64,000 nt of DNA from Streptococcaceae bacterium (GCA_022484805.1 JAKVKP010000004.1:1-64000), one strand, 5' to 3'; positions 23,559-32,647 are shown, counted from the stretch's first letter. Made by a program: numbers and translations. Notes: generated from the letters alone by a model not told the origin.

Positions 23559-23598
23559 ATGTTAGCAAAGCTTTACATATTAGTCAAACCTAATATGT
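23559..23598 (-). promoter_or_regulatory. cadC-cadA promoter with CadC-type operator
   Basis: Leftward promoter with -35 TTGACT (23587-23582), 17-bp spacer, -10 TAACAT (23564-23559). The inverted repeat ACATATTAG (23575-23583)/CTAATATGT (23590-23598), exact with a 6-bp centre, overlaps the -35 box, the expected place for an ArsR-family repressor. Confidence 0.8.
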
Positions 23599-23638
23599 AA
23601 AATAATAATATATTTTTAAAATCGATATTATACAAAAA

Positions 23639-23677
23639 ATCAGTAGTAAACACTTAAAATTAGCGTTCACTACTGAT
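23639..23677 (-). terminator. Terminator of the zinc-responsive operon
   Basis: ATCAGTAGTAAAC pairs with GTTCACTACTGAT with one mismatch around a 13-nt loop. A-rich DNA on the left makes it suitable for leftward transcripts ending at 23697. Confidence 0.7.
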
Positions 23678-23696
23678 AAAATATTTTATCAAAATC

Positions 23697-23816
23697 CTAA
23701 CTAGCTTTCTTTTTATTTCTCTTAATTTCTTTAATAATTTTCAAAGCACGTTTTCTAGTTTTAATATTTGGACTTTTTAATCGTCTTAAAGCGCTAGAAA
23801 AATCTGTTTTTTCCAT
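23697..23816 (-). CDS. 39-residue putative metal homeostasis protein
   Basis: MEKTDFSSALRRLKSPNIK... followed by a Lys/Arg-rich helix (RKRALKIIKEIKRNKKK). This short basic protein matches the pattern of a small family annotated in streptococci and relatives as a putative metal homeostasis protein, usually next to zinc-regulated genes. A ribosome binding site (GGAG) precedes the ATG, and the gene sits 17 bp after the NusG domain II gene. Last gene of the Zur-box operon. Function unproven; its basic charge would allow RNA or ribosome binding. Confidence 0.7.
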   Translation of the reverse strand: MEKTDFSSALRRLKSPNIKTRKRALKIIKEIKRNKKKAS

Positions 23817-23833
23817 TATTTTCTCCTTATTAA

Positions 23834-24256
23834 TCAATAAATTAATGAATCTGTTTCACTTTCACCTGCTCGACTAAGCTCAATTACTAGACGATGAGGC
23901 AAACAAATACTAGTTTGACCACTCTTGCTAATCCATCCTGTTTTAACAGCAATTTGATCTGGACTATTATCTTCTTTAACCCTAATTCGACCATGCTTTA
24001 TTTGTACAATATTATACTGATTACTTGCTGGATAATAAGTTTTCTCATAATCAGTGATTTCATCCAAATTAAAACAATCAACTTCCTTGCCATCAATGCT
24101 TATAATCGCATACAAATCACTGTCACTTTTTAGCGAAGGATGATTCGTTTGAAAGATTATAATCGGTAAAAATGAAGTTAACAATAAGCACATTAAAATA
24201 ATATAATCACCGATTTTAGTATTTTCTTGGATAAACCTATAAATTACTTTCTTCAT
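23834..24256 (-). CDS. Membrane-anchored NusG domain II protein
   Basis: 140 residues: one N-terminal membrane helix (about 18-37), then an extracytoplasmic domain with AIISIDGKEVDCFNLDE, YNIVQIKHGRIRVKEDNSPDQIAVKTGWISKSGQTSICLPHRLVIEL. The last part is the NusG domain II (PF07009) pattern, including the conserved D(n)C...G(W)I...Q.ICLP(N/H). It overlaps the G3E GTPase gene by 20 nt. The domain's role is unknown, but the two genes' coupling in a zinc-regulated operon suggests a link to metal or surface adaptation. Confidence 0.8.
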   Translation of the reverse strand: MKKVIYRFIQENTKIGDYIILMCLLLTSFLPIIIFQTNHPSLKSDSDLYAIISIDGKEVDCFNLDEITDYEKTYYPASNQYNIVQIKHGRIRVKEDNSPDQIAVKTGWISKSGQTSICLPHRLVIELSRAGESETDSLIY

Positions 24257-25217
24257 AAGCTGCCTTTGATGACTGAATTAACTGCATAAATGACTGAGAA
24301 ATTACTTCATTATCCAAATTTTTTCCGATTAATACAATTTGTGTCACAGACTCGCTTGCTAACCGATTGGACATTTCAAAATGATAGTGAGTGTGAACAC
24401 CATGAACAGTGACCATTAAATCTTTGTTTTGTATCTGTAGGAAGCCTTTAAAGCGATAAATATTTTCTTTAAAATAGTAAAGCAGCCAGTCAAGCCAAGG
24501 AATGACTAAAGACTCATTTAAAGGTAAATCATAAGTTAAAACAATCGATTGAAATTGATGATGGTGATGATGTGGCAAGTCATCAATAAATTCTGGGGCA
24601 AGATTGAATAAATTTTGATTAAAAATTGGCGAGCATGATGAATTCTCTGCCATAGAAAAAACAAATGAATCAGCAATTGGATTAATTTCAGCTAATTTAA
24701 ACTTTACTTTGGCAATTTTTTCGTAATCCTGCCAATCAATTTTAGAAAGTAGAAAACGGTCAGCTACTAATATTTGATGGTATGCCTCAGGAAAATTAGC
24801 CAGCGTATAATCTATATTTTGACAATCGACGACTGTTAAAATACTATCTAAATAATAATAATGTGACAGCGCAGTACCTTCTAATGTCTGAATAATCGTT
24901 CTTGGATCCGCAATACCCGTTGTTTCAATAATTACTTGACTTAAAGGACGGTTTTCTCGATTAAATACTTTTTGAATTGACTGCAAAGTATCCAATAAAT
25001 CCCCACGCAAATTGCAGCACAGGCAACCATTATTCAATTGAAAAACTTGCTCTTTAGAATGAATCATTAATTGATGATCAATGCCAACTTCGCCAAGCTC
25101 ATTGACAATAATAATTATCTCTTCTTTTGGAATCACAGATTGCTTAATCGCTTGGTTAATTAAGCTTGTTTTTCCGGAGCCAAGAAAACCGGTAACTAAT
25201 ACAATTGGAATACCCAT
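24237..25217 (-). CDS. G3E (COG0523) GTPase, putative zinc metallochaperone
   Basis: 326 residues. GFLGSGKTSL is the P-loop (residues 10-19), NELGEVGID the switch region, NNGCLCCNL the CXCC metal-binding motif, ETTGIADP and SKID complete the GTPase. A His-rich run (PHHHHHQ) near 216-221 adds a metal site. COG0523 proteins deliver zinc to client proteins under zinc limitation (ZNG1/YciC group). The operon context (alternative S14, Zur-type box) supports the zinc role rather than cobalamin. No reason to call it CobW. Confidence 0.88.
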   Translation of the reverse strand: MGIPIVLVTGFLGSGKTSLINQAIKQSVIPKEEIIIIVNELGEVGIDHQLMIHSKEQVFQLNNGCLCCNLRGDLLDTLQSIQKVFNRENRPLSQVIIETTGIADPRTIIQTLEGTALSHYYYLDSILTVVDCQNIDYTLANFPEAYHQILVADRFLLSKIDWQDYEKIAKVKFKLAEINPIADSFVFSMAENSSCSPIFNQNLFNLAPEFIDDLPHHHHHQFQSIVLTYDLPLNESLVIPWLDWLLYYFKENIYRFKGFLQIQNKDLMVTVHGVHTHYHFEMSNRLASESVTQIVLIGKNLDNEVISQSFMQLIQSSKAAYEESNL

Positions 25218-25237
25218 AATAACCTCATCTACTTCTG

Positions 25238-25645
25238 CTAATCAATACATTTAATATTCCGTTCTGAAAAATATGATTCCAATGCAATTTGTTCGTCATA
25301 ATTAAACGACTGTTGACGAATTTCTTCTAAAAGGTAATCTTTAAAATCAATTGGCATTTCCCAAAAACCACCAATTTTTCGAAATAACGCTGAATCAAAT
25401 TGCTCAAAAACAGGATAAAGTATCAAAAAAGCTTCAAAGGTTAAATCAGCGGCTTCATAATAATCCTTAACATAACCATTTGCAATGGCTTCAGCTGTTG
25501 GTGCACCATTTTCAGATAATATCTGTCGACTAACCAGTAGACGATAGATAGCCGATTTAGCGATTTTTCGATTTTGTGAACGTTTATTTTTCGCAATAAA
25601 TGAATCTGCCTGTTCAACTAAAGGTGGATAATAAATTTTCATCAT
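25238..25645 (-). CDS. Hypothetical protein in the zinc-responsive operon
   Basis: 135 residues, soluble, mixed acidic/basic. No family recognised. Visible features: an N-terminal basic helix (KNKRSQNRKIAKSAIYRLLVS), a middle region rich in Tyr/Phe (DYYEAADLTFEAFLILYP) and an acidic C-terminus ending SERNIKCID. There is no CXXC or His cluster, so it is not obviously a metal protein. It lies 23 bp after rpsN and 20 bp before the G3E gene; function likely related to zinc limitation by association only. Confidence 0.65.
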   Translation of the reverse strand: MMKIYYPPLVEQADSFIAKNKRSQNRKIAKSAIYRLLVSRQILSENGAPTAEAIANGYVKDYYEAADLTFEAFLILYPVFEQFDSALFRKIGGFWEMPIDFKDYLLEEIRQQSFNYDEQIALESYFSERNIKCID

Positions 25646-25668
25646 CAGTTCTCCAAATTAATTATTAC

Positions 25669-25938
25669 TTACCAGCTTGCTTTCTTAACTCCTGGAATTT
25701 GACCTTTATGTGCCAATTTTCTAAAATTAATTCGTGACATACCAAATTTTCTCATATAGGCACGCGGACGACCGTCGATTAAATCACGGTTTTTTAAACG
25801 ATTTGGATTAGAATCCTTTGGTAATTTAGCCAAGCCTTCATAATCTTTTTTCTGTTTTAGTTCATATCTAATTGACGCATAACGTTCAATTAGCTCTCTT
25901 TGACGTTTTGCCTTGGCGATTTTTGATTTTTTTGCCAT
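25669..25938 (-). CDS. rpsN: 30S ribosomal protein S14, zinc-independent paralogue
   Basis: 89 residues; the S14 signature [33 protein letters not shown] is complete. It contains no cysteine at all, so it is the zinc-free (C-) S14 form that replaces the CXXC-containing form when zinc is scarce. Such paralogues are usually Zur-repressed, and a Zur-like box lies 33 bp upstream. It is the first gene of the five-gene operon. A ribosome binding site (AAGGAG) precedes the ATG. Confidence 0.95.
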   Translation of the reverse strand: MAKKSKIAKAKRQRELIERYASIRYELKQKKDYEGLAKLPKDSNPNRLKNRDLIDGRPRAYMRKFGMSRINFRKLAHKGQIPGVKKASW

Positions 25939-25970
25939 TTTCTCTCCTTATGTAAAAAACAATTTTTTAT

Positions 25971-25991
25971 AAAGTGTAATTATTACGATTT
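25971..25991. promoter_or_regulatory. Zur-type box upstream of rpsN
   Basis: Left arm AAAGTGTAAT, one T, right arm ATTACGATTT; the right arm equals the Bacillus Zur consensus half-site and the left arm differs at three positions. Repression by Zur with zinc bound would switch the operon on during zinc limitation. This box does not resemble the AdcR/ZitR motif (TTAAC..GTTAA) usual for streptococci and lactococci. Confidence 0.75.
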
Positions 25992-26048
25992 ACATAAAAT
26001 ACATTGTAAACACTTTTCAAATGTTTGTCAATCAAATTTATATAAAAA

Positions 26049-26074
26049 AAAGCTAAAGCGACTGCTTTAGCTTT
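26049..26074. terminator. Bidirectional terminator upstream of the Zur box
   Basis: AAAGCTAAAGC (26049-26059), loop GACT, GCTTTAGCTTT (26064-26074), with an A-run left. It ends the leftward export operon (last stop at 26139). Confidence 0.9.
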
Positions 26075-26138
26075 ACTTTAATATTAATTCAAACCTTAAA
26101 TATCAATAATTAAACCTATAAATAATCAGTTTAAATGA

Positions 26139-27338
26139 TTATCTCAAAATATCTATTAAATCCTTTTTCGCTGCCTCTGAGGCTGGCATAACTGAAAAAA
26201 TTAAACCGATACCACTTGAAACGCCTACAGCTAACAAAACTGTAAATAAATCTACCGAAACGGGTATTGAAACAGCGTTACCGATGACATACGCTAAAAT
26301 CATGCCAACAATATAGCCAATGATACCGCCAATTAATGTTAAGGTAATGCCTTCCAATAAAAATTGCAGGCGAATGGCATTACGTGTTGCCCCAAGGGCA
26401 CGGCGAATACCAATTTCCTTGGTCCGTTCGGAAACTGAAATATACATCATATTCATCACGCCGACACCGGCAATAAACAGAGAAATACCAGCAACCGCTG
26501 AGATAAAATAGGTAATTGTACTTAAAACTTGTCCGATACCATCGGTAAGTGCGGCCGTATCATAGACTTCATAGTTCCCTAAATCCTTAACTGAACCACT
26601 AGCCTTCATTTCATCAATTGCCGCCGTTGTTACTTTACTGGCTGTTACATCTTTATCCATAATCAGCTCAACCGAAGAACGGTCCTTCTGCTCTGGAAAA
26701 TATAATTGATAAGTAGCCTTTGGTATTTGTATATTGCTTTCTGGCATTGAGAACATACTAATCTGCTCGGTGCCTTCATAAATACCGACAATTAAGAAGA
26801 ATTGGTTATTATACTCTAATCCCCGATTTAAAGCATTCTCAGTTGAGCCATAAAGCTCCTTGGCTGTTGTTGAATCAACCATAACAACTTTACTTTTGGT
26901 CTCATCATCAATCTTCTCTAAATTTCGACCGTATAAAAGGGACTTACTCGTGCTTGAAACCAAATCAAACTGCTTATTTTTTTTCTTATCTTTGACTAAA
27001 ATCTCTCCATAAACCGTTCCTGAATCGTTCTTTGGAAGAGTGGCTGATTTAACACCAGAAATACCATTTAATAGCTGTAAATCTCTATCTGAAAAGAAAT
27101 TGACATTGGCATTATAAAGCGTTTGATCATCTGGCGTAAAATAAAGAGTCACTTTCACTTCCCCAGAATCCTCATTTGTTAAACTTTTAATCGTTTTCTT
27201 TTCAAAACCACGTCCAATTGAAAGAATCGCAATTACTGCGGCAATTCCAATAACAATTCCAAACATCGTTAAAAGGCTTCGCTTCTTATTTTTTTTAATT
27301 GATTTTAAGGATGAATGCCAGTTGACATATACTTTCAT
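26139..27338 (-). CDS. MacB-like ABC transporter permease (YknZ-like)
   Basis: 399 residues: an N-terminal helix (LLTMFGIVIGIAAVIAILSIG), a large extracytoplasmic MacB-type domain (~60-270), then three helices with the FtsX signature EIGIRRALGA. Member of the MacB/FtsX permease family. With the ATPase and adaptor in the same operon it makes a YknWXYZ/MacAB-type export complex that removes peptides such as antimicrobials or self-toxins. The start overlaps the ATPase gene by 4 nt. Confidence 0.88.
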   Translation of the reverse strand: MKVYVNWHSSLKSIKKNKKRSLLTMFGIVIGIAAVIAILSIGRGFEKKTIKSLTNEDSGEVKVTLYFTPDDQTLYNANVNFFSDRDLQLLNGISGVKSATLPKNDSGTVYGEILVKDKKKNKQFDLVSSTSKSLLYGRNLEKIDDETKSKVVMVDSTTAKELYGSTENALNRGLEYNNQFFLIVGIYEGTEQISMFSMPESNIQIPKATYQLYFPEQKDRSSVELIMDKDVTASKVTTAAIDEMKASGSVKDLGNYEVYDTAALTDGIGQVLSTITYFISAVAGISLFIAGVGVMNMMYISVSERTKEIGIRRALGATRNAIRLQFLLEGITLTLIGGIIGYIVGMILAYVIGNAVSIPVSVDLFTVLLAVGVSSGIGLIFSVMPASEAAKKDLIDILR

Positions 27339-28018
27339 TCTTTCAGCTCCTTATCTTCAATAATTGCGCCATCACGAATACTAATTAGTCGTGTACAATA
27401 AGGAACCACTTCTGGATCATGGGTTACTAGCAAAATAGTAGCGCCATCCTGACGATTCAAATCATGAAAAAGCTTCATGATATCCTCTGAAGTATGTGTA
27501 TCAAGTGCACCTGTTGGTTCATCAGCAATGATAAATTTAGGCTGATTAATCAAGGCACGTGCAATTGCCACACGTTGCTGCTGACCACCGGATAACTGCT
27601 TTGGATACTTTTCAGCCTTATCTGCTAGGCCAACCCGTTCTAAGGCTGCCATGACCTGTTCCTTGGTTTGACTAAATTTTAAGCCACGATATAAAAGCGG
27701 CAACTCGACATTCTCATAAACCGTATTATTTTCAATCAAGCTAAAATTTTGAAAAACAAAGCCGACTACTTGATTGCGTACCTTAGATAAGCGATCATCA
27801 GAAGAGGTAATCAGGTTCTCATTTTCAAAAAGATAGCTACCTTCAAATTTAGTATCAATAAAACCGAGGACATTAATCAAGGTCGATTTTCCTGAGCCTG
27901 ATGGTCCCATTATTGCAAGCATTTCTCCTGCGGCCACTTTAAGATTGATATCCTTCAAAACGTGAAGCTCTTCCTCGTCTGATTGATAATATTTATTAAC
28001 CTCAACCAAATCAATCAT
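27335..28018 (-). CDS. ABC transporter ATP-binding protein (MacB/LolD-type)
   Basis: 227 residues. Walker A GPSGSGKST, Q-loop FVFQNF, signature QLSGGQQQRVAIARALI and Walker B FIIADEPTGALD, with the H-loop TILLVTHDPEV. The close match to the MacB/LolD ATPase group, including the pairing with a MacB permease, supports a YknY-like role. Its ATG overlaps the adaptor stop by one base. Confidence 0.93.
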   Translation of the reverse strand: MIDLVEVNKYYQSDEEELHVLKDINLKVAAGEMLAIMGPSGSGKSTLINVLGFIDTKFEGSYLFENENLITSSDDRLSKVRNQVVGFVFQNFSLIENNTVYENVELPLLYRGLKFSQTKEQVMAALERVGLADKAEKYPKQLSGGQQQRVAIARALINQPKFIIADEPTGALDTHTSEDIMKLFHDLNRQDGATILLVTHDPEVVPYCTRLISIRDGAIIEDKELKE

Positions 28019-29202
28019 TAGCTCACCGCCACTTCTTGACCATCCTTTAGCGTATCATCAGGTACTTCAATTATTTTATCCTTCTCCTTTAAACCTTCTA
28101 ATATCGTAAAGACACCATTTTTTTCCTGAAGCTTAACCGCTTGTTTTTTAACCTTGCCAGATTGATAAAGATAAACATAATATTGATCTTTTTCCTTAAT
28201 GATATTATCCTTACCAAGTTGAATTTCATTAGATGGCAAATTAATTTGAACGGTATAGCCATACTGGATATTGCTATCTGGCTTAATCGAAAATTGATAG
28301 TTTGAAGTGCTTGAAGTAGAGCTACTTGTCTGGTCAGAAGTTGTCGACTGCGTTGGTAATTGATTGACTGCAGTGATTGTACCGCCAACTTCTTGATCTC
28401 CATTTGTCGGTTTAAGTGTGACTTTTTGATCCTTTTTAACACGTTCATAGTCAAATTCAGAAACTGTTCCCTCAACTACAGTTGAAGGACTAACCACTGT
28501 AACAATCGGACTAGTGGCATCGGTTTTACCTTTTTCATTAACATAGGCAATTCCATCAATTCCACTGGTTACTGTTGTTGTAACTTTTGCTTTAATCCGT
28601 TCAATACTTTCATTAGTTGAAGCTAAATCAATATTTGCACTATCTAATGCCTGTTGAGCTTGTAAGACAGCATCCTTTTGCGCATCTAGATTAGCATTTA
28701 AAGAATCAATCTTAGCACTGATGGTTTCACGTTCTGCTTCATCAGATGAACGATTATAATCTGCTTTTGCCTGATTAATTTGATTCGTAATTTCAGTTTG
28801 TCTGGCTACAGCAGCATTTAATGTTGCCTGAGCATTTTGAACTGCTAAGCCAAGCTTACTTAAGGATTGTGATTGCTCATCCGCTTGATCCTGTACTGTA
28901 TCATTTTCATAGCTATATAATACTGTATTGGCTTGTACTGTTTGACCATCTGCTACGGAAATAGAAGAAACACGACCCAAACTTGCATCCAAATAATAAT
29001 TTTGAGTCTTTTCAGCCTGTGTGATACCTTTAAAAATTAGAGGATCTGCTACCTTGATTTCCATCACCTGATAAGTAGCTGCAGTGTCATCCTTTTTTCG
29101 CGTTGAAAGAAAAATAACAAATATTAAAATAACAAGCAATAAAATTCCGCCAATTATGCTGAACCGAATACGTTGTTTTTTACTCATTTTAATTTTTTTC
29201 AT
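28018..29202 (-). CDS. Efflux adaptor protein, HlyD/RND type (YknX-like)
   Basis: About 394 residues: one N-terminal membrane helix (about 11-31), a lipoyl/barrel segment (SVADGQTVQANTVLYSYEND), a long coiled-coil hairpin (about 85-190, with AEADERE-type heptads), and a C-terminal barrel (KVTLKPTNGDQEVGGTI). A Ser/Thr-rich insert (TSDQTSSSTSSTSNYQ) is present. It links the permease to the cell wall side. The ATG at 29202 fits AGAGG better than 29208. It overlaps the gene upstream. Confidence 0.88.
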   Translation of the reverse strand: MKKIKMSKKQRIRFSIIGGILLLVILIFVIFLSTRKKDDTAATYQVMEIKVADPLIFKGITQAEKTQNYYLDASLGRVSSISVADGQTVQANTVLYSYENDTVQDQADEQSQSLSKLGLAVQNAQATLNAAVARQTEITNQINQAKADYNRSSDEAERETISAKIDSLNANLDAQKDAVLQAQQALDSANIDLASTNESIERIKAKVTTTVTSGIDGIAYVNEKGKTDATSPIVTVVSPSTVVEGTVSEFDYERVKKDQKVTLKPTNGDQEVGGTITAVNQLPTQSTTSDQTSSSTSSTSNYQFSIKPDSNIQYGYTVQINLPSNEIQLGKDNIIKEKDQYYVYLYQSGKVKKQAVKLQEKNGVFTILEGLKEKDKIIEVPDDTLKDGQEVAVS

Positions 29203-29695
29203 CGGCATCCTCTGGTTCTGCTTTAAATAAATAATAAATAACTAAAATAGCTGGAATAAAAAAGATTACCTTAAAAACAATACCGGTTATCAACGTTATC
29301 GAACCAAAATCCATACCTTCAACCTGTAATTTTGGTGCCATTAAGCTAACAACAAAATTCAAAACAGACCAACCAATATATAAATAATATGGAAATTTTG
29401 GTGCCATTTGATTTTTTGCTAATTTCATTTGATTCATAACATAAAGTACAACTAAAACAAGCGAAATAATAATACCTAATATTGTAAAAATTTTAACAGA
29501 AGTACTTTGTAGATAGTTAATATACTCTTTTGAAGCACCGATTTCTTTAAAAGTATCAACATCTGGATTAATTGCCGTAGGAATACCAAATAAATTAATA
29601 ACGGCACTGATACTCGCTAAAACGAGCGTCACGATATTCCATGTTTTTGCTTTTCTAATGAATAATTCACTCATTACTTGTTGATCATTTGTCAT
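29189..29695 (-). CDS. Yip1-type membrane protein, YknW-like
   Basis: 168 residues with four membrane helices (about 20-40, 68-88, 105-122 and 133-160) and hydrophilic termini. A protein of this size and topology heads the Bacillus yknWXYZ operon (YknW, Yip1 family), needed for assembling that complex. The frame opens from 29710 (TTG), but GGGAGG lies between it and the ATG 29695, which is the start. The assignment rests on position and topology; sequence similarity is not claimed. Confidence 0.6.
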   Translation of the reverse strand: MTNDQQVMSELFIRKAKTWNIVTLVLASISAVINLFGIPTAINPDVDTFKEIGASKEYINYLQSTSVKIFTILGIIISLVLVVLYVMNQMKLAKNQMAPKFPYYLYIGWSVLNFVVSLMAPKLQVEGMDFGSITLITGIVFKVIFFIPAILVIYYLFKAEPEDADEKN

Positions 29696-29857
29696 AATAA
29701 ATCCTCCCAAATATTATCATAATTTGCCATAAACATTCCTATCGTAACATAAATTATAAATCTATAAAAATGATATCCTAAATTGGTATAGATAAAAAGC
29801 AGGCTTTTTAAAACAAAAACGTCTTAAAAATACCTACTTTTATTAATTTATTCATTC

Positions 29858-30745
29858 TTAATAATTACCAATTTGGTTTAAAAAGCTCTCTTTAGAATGC
29901 CCATAAGCAATTCGAACACGATTTAAGGCAAATAGTCCATTCTCACTACTAGCAAGTCCTGGATCAGTCGTTAAGCCAAGCTTATAACCTGCTTCGGTAG
30001 CTGCAGTCGCCGTTTCATCATTATATCTACCTGATGGATAGCAAATAACCGATGTATCTTGATTTAAAAGCTCGTTTAATACCTTACGTGAATCAACTAA
30101 TTGTGCCAACTGACCAGCATAGGTTTGTTGCTCTAAGTCTATATGATCAACCGTATGGCTTTCGAGGCTAATCAATGAATTCTTTTTTAATTCTAATAAC
30201 TGTTGATTTGACATCCATTCCACGCCATCCTGCAAGCCAGTGATAACATTAATCGTCGCTTTCATCCCAAGCTCTGTCAATATTGGTACAGCCGAATTAT
30301 AATTATCCACATAACCATCATCTAAAGTAACCCAAACAATTTTTTCAGCAGGTTTTTCATTCTGCGTCAAAACACGATAAGCTTCCTCTGGGCTAAGCGT
30401 ATAGTACCCAGCTTCCTTTAAGGCCGACATCTCCATCTGAAATTCATCCTTAGGCACATAAAGCGTATTTTCATCAACAACATCTGCGATATGATGATAC
30501 ATTAAAATTGGAAATTCAATCACTGTATCTGATTTTGTCCAAGTAACCGTTTCTTCAGCTTTAGACTGTGTCTCTTCAGCACTGCTCTCACTTTGACTTG
30601 AGTTAGAGTTATTCTGACCTGTTTCTTGCTGTGTGGTCCGTAACCGCTCAACTTTATCACCGGTATAATACATAATAAACGTAAAGGTTGAGGCAAGCAT
30701 TGCCACAATTAAACCAAACATAAGAACTGTTAAATACTTTTTCAT
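29858..30745 (-). CDS. Membrane-anchored polysaccharide deacetylase
   Basis: About 295 residues: N-terminal membrane helix (about 5-26), a Ser/Gln/Glu-rich linker (about 40-70), and an NodB-type domain with ILMYHHIAD, the DD motif in VTLDDGYVDNY and SHTVDH, the metal-binding Asp and two His. Such proteins deacetylate peptidoglycan or surface polysaccharide. The start is the ATG at 30745, placed by AAGGGGAG, rather than the TTG 30 nt upstream. Monocistronic. Confidence 0.88.
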   Translation of the reverse strand: MKKYLTVLMFGLIVAMLASTFTFIMYYTGDKVERLRTTQQETGQNNSNSSQSESSAEETQSKAEETVTWTKSDTVIEFPILMYHHIADVVDENTLYVPKDEFQMEMSALKEAGYYTLSPEEAYRVLTQNEKPAEKIVWVTLDDGYVDNYNSAVPILTELGMKATINVITGLQDGVEWMSNQQLLELKKNSLISLESHTVDHIDLEQQTYAGQLAQLVDSRKVLNELLNQDTSVICYPSGRYNDETATAATEAGYKLGLTTDPGLASSENGLFALNRVRIAYGHSKESFLNQIGNY

Positions 30746-30829
30746 CTTTCTCCCCTTAAAAATTGACAATTTCAATTAATTTTAACACACTAAATGTTAT
30801 TTTCAATTAAATTGTCACTGATGTGTCGA

Positions 30830-32647
30830 TTATTTTTTAAGGTGATAAGAATAAGTAGAAATAATAATATTTTCACGCCAATTTAAGTAAAGCCGAATTT
30901 TTAAACTTGTTTGATTATGTAAAATTTGCTGCCAACGATGATTTGGAATAAATTGTGGTACTAAGACAGTCACAGTATTATTTTTCTTTTCGGCAGCCTT
31001 ACTTACCAAATCGACATAGCGAACTACCGGTTTAACGATATCAGTGAAGCTCGAATGGACGACCGAAAAACGAACATCTGGAAATAGTATTTTAAAGCTT
31101 TCTTCAACCTCTAAATCCTTAGTTTTAGTATCCTCTGTCGAAACATGCATCGCAATTACTTCATTACCAATTGAGCGGGCATAGTTAATTGCACCAATAT
31201 CGACTTGAGTCACATTTCCAACCAAAACTAAAACGGTATTTCCATTAAACTCGTGTACCTTTACTTCTTCTTTAATTTTTAATTGATCTGCAACATTTTT
31301 ATAGTGACGTCTAATGCTATAAAAAACAAAGAGTAAAACGGGCATAATCACAAAAAATGGCCAAATATCATGTAATCGAAAAACAAATAAAATTGCAGTA
31401 ATCGCATAGGAAATAAAGGCACCTATGATATTGGCAATCGATTTAGACAATTTTTTCTCACGATACCACTTGACGATCATTCCTGTCTGAGCTAGTGCAA
31501 AGGGAATAAAAACACCAATTGAATAAAGCGGGATTAAGCGTTCTGTCGAGCCCTGAAAAATAAAGAGTAAACCAATCGCCCCTACAGCAAGCGTAATCAT
31601 TCCATTAGAATACCCTAAGCGGTCCCCCTTTGCCAAATACATATGGGGCATATACTTATTCGCAGCTAGATTATAAGAAAGCATAGGAAAGGCTGAAAAT
31701 CCTGTATTTGCAGCAACTGCTAAAATTCCTGCTGTTGCAATTTGGAATATATAAAATAAAATTTGATTATTAAAAACTAATTTAGCAATTTGTGATAATA
31801 CCGTTACTTCGGTTCTTGGTACGATTCCTAACCAGTAATTTAAAAAGGTAATTCCTGTAAAAAAACAACCCAAAATAATAGACATGATGGTTAAGGTCAT
31901 TGCTGCATTCTTAGCCCTAGGCTTTTTGAAAAAAGGTACGGCATTACTGATTGCTTCCACACCTGTCAAGGATGCTGAACCACTTGAAAATGCTCGTAAT
32001 AGTAAAGCAATCGAGATGCCTGGTACAACAGAACCGATATGACTAGTTGCATTGTATAATAACTGACCAGTCAATATCTTAAAGAGACCAATCACAATCA
32101 GCGCAATCACACTAATCACAAAAAGATAAACTGGCACCATGAGCATACCTGCTGATTCTCGCAAACCTCTTAGATTAATTAACATCAAAATTAAAACAAG
32201 CACTACAGCAATAGCCACCTGATGATGAAATAAAGCAGGAATTGCAGAAGTAATCGCCTCGGCACCAGCAGAAACAGAAACCGCCACCGTTAACATATAA
32301 TCAATTAATAAGCTGCCTCCTGAAATTAAGCCCCACTTATCCCCTAAATTTTCAGTGGAGACAAGATATGCACCACCACCTTGAGGATACGCATGAATCA
32401 CCTGACGATAGGACAGCGTCAAGCTAATTAATAAAACTAAAACAAGAAGTGCAATTGGTAAAGAATACCATATCGCTGCTGCTGACAAGGTTACTAAAAC
32501 TAAAATAATCTGTTCAGTACCATACGCAATTGACGAAAGTGCATCGGATGATAGCATTGCTAGCGCTTGAAACTTTGTAATCTTATGATCATCATTAATT
32601 GATTGTTTCAAAGGCTTACCGATCAGCAACTTTTTAACATAATTCAT
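30830..32647 (-). CDS. kimA: KimA-type potassium importer (APC superfamily)
   Basis: 605 residues, strongly resembling KimA (YdaO) of Bacillus in length and wording: KLLIGKPLK, LSSDALSSIAYGTEQI, YPQGGGAYLVSTENLG, SGSASLTGVEAISNAVP and VPQFIPN.RWQ.ILHNQ at the end. Twelve membrane helices are followed by a cytoplasmic USP-like domain (about 445-605), which in Bacillus binds c-di-AMP and inhibits potassium uptake. Substrate K+ with protons. No c-di-AMP riboswitch is visible in the 120 bp upstream. Confidence 0.88.
   Translation of the reverse strand: MNYVKKLLIGKPLKQSINDDHKITKFQALAMLSSDALSSIAYGTEQIILVLVTLSAAAIWYSLPIALLVLVLLISLTLSYRQVIHAYPQGGGAYLVSTENLGDKWGLISGGSLLIDYMLTVAVSVSAGAEAITSAIPALFHHQVAIAVVLVLILMLINLRGLRESAGMLMVPVYLFVISVIALIVIGLFKILTGQLLYNATSHIGSVVPGISIALLLRAFSSGSASLTGVEAISNAVPFFKKPRAKNAAMTLTIMSIILGCFFTGITFLNYWLGIVPRTEVTVLSQIAKLVFNNQILFYIFQIATAGILAVAANTGFSAFPMLSYNLAANKYMPHMYLAKGDRLGYSNGMITLAVGAIGLLFIFQGSTERLIPLYSIGVFIPFALAQTGMIVKWYREKKLSKSIANIIGAFISYAITAILFVFRLHDIWPFFVIMPVLLFVFYSIRRHYKNVADQLKIKEEVKVHEFNGNTVLVLVGNVTQVDIGAINYARSIGNEVIAMHVSTEDTKTKDLEVEESFKILFPDVRFSVVHSSFTDIVKPVVRYVDLVSKAAEKKNNTVTVLVPQFIPNHRWQQILHNQTSLKIRLYLNWRENIIISTYSYHLKK

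Noticed and set aside
25971-25991. AdcR/ZitR box considered for the rpsN operon
   Set aside because: The sequence has no TTAAC...GTTAA core; both half-sites match Zur (TAAT..ATTACGATTT) far better.
29795-29845. Long imperfect hairpin before the yknW-like gene/after the deacetylase promoter region
   Set aside because: Repeated A/T-rich words suggest a stem, but base pairing cannot be aligned without many gaps.
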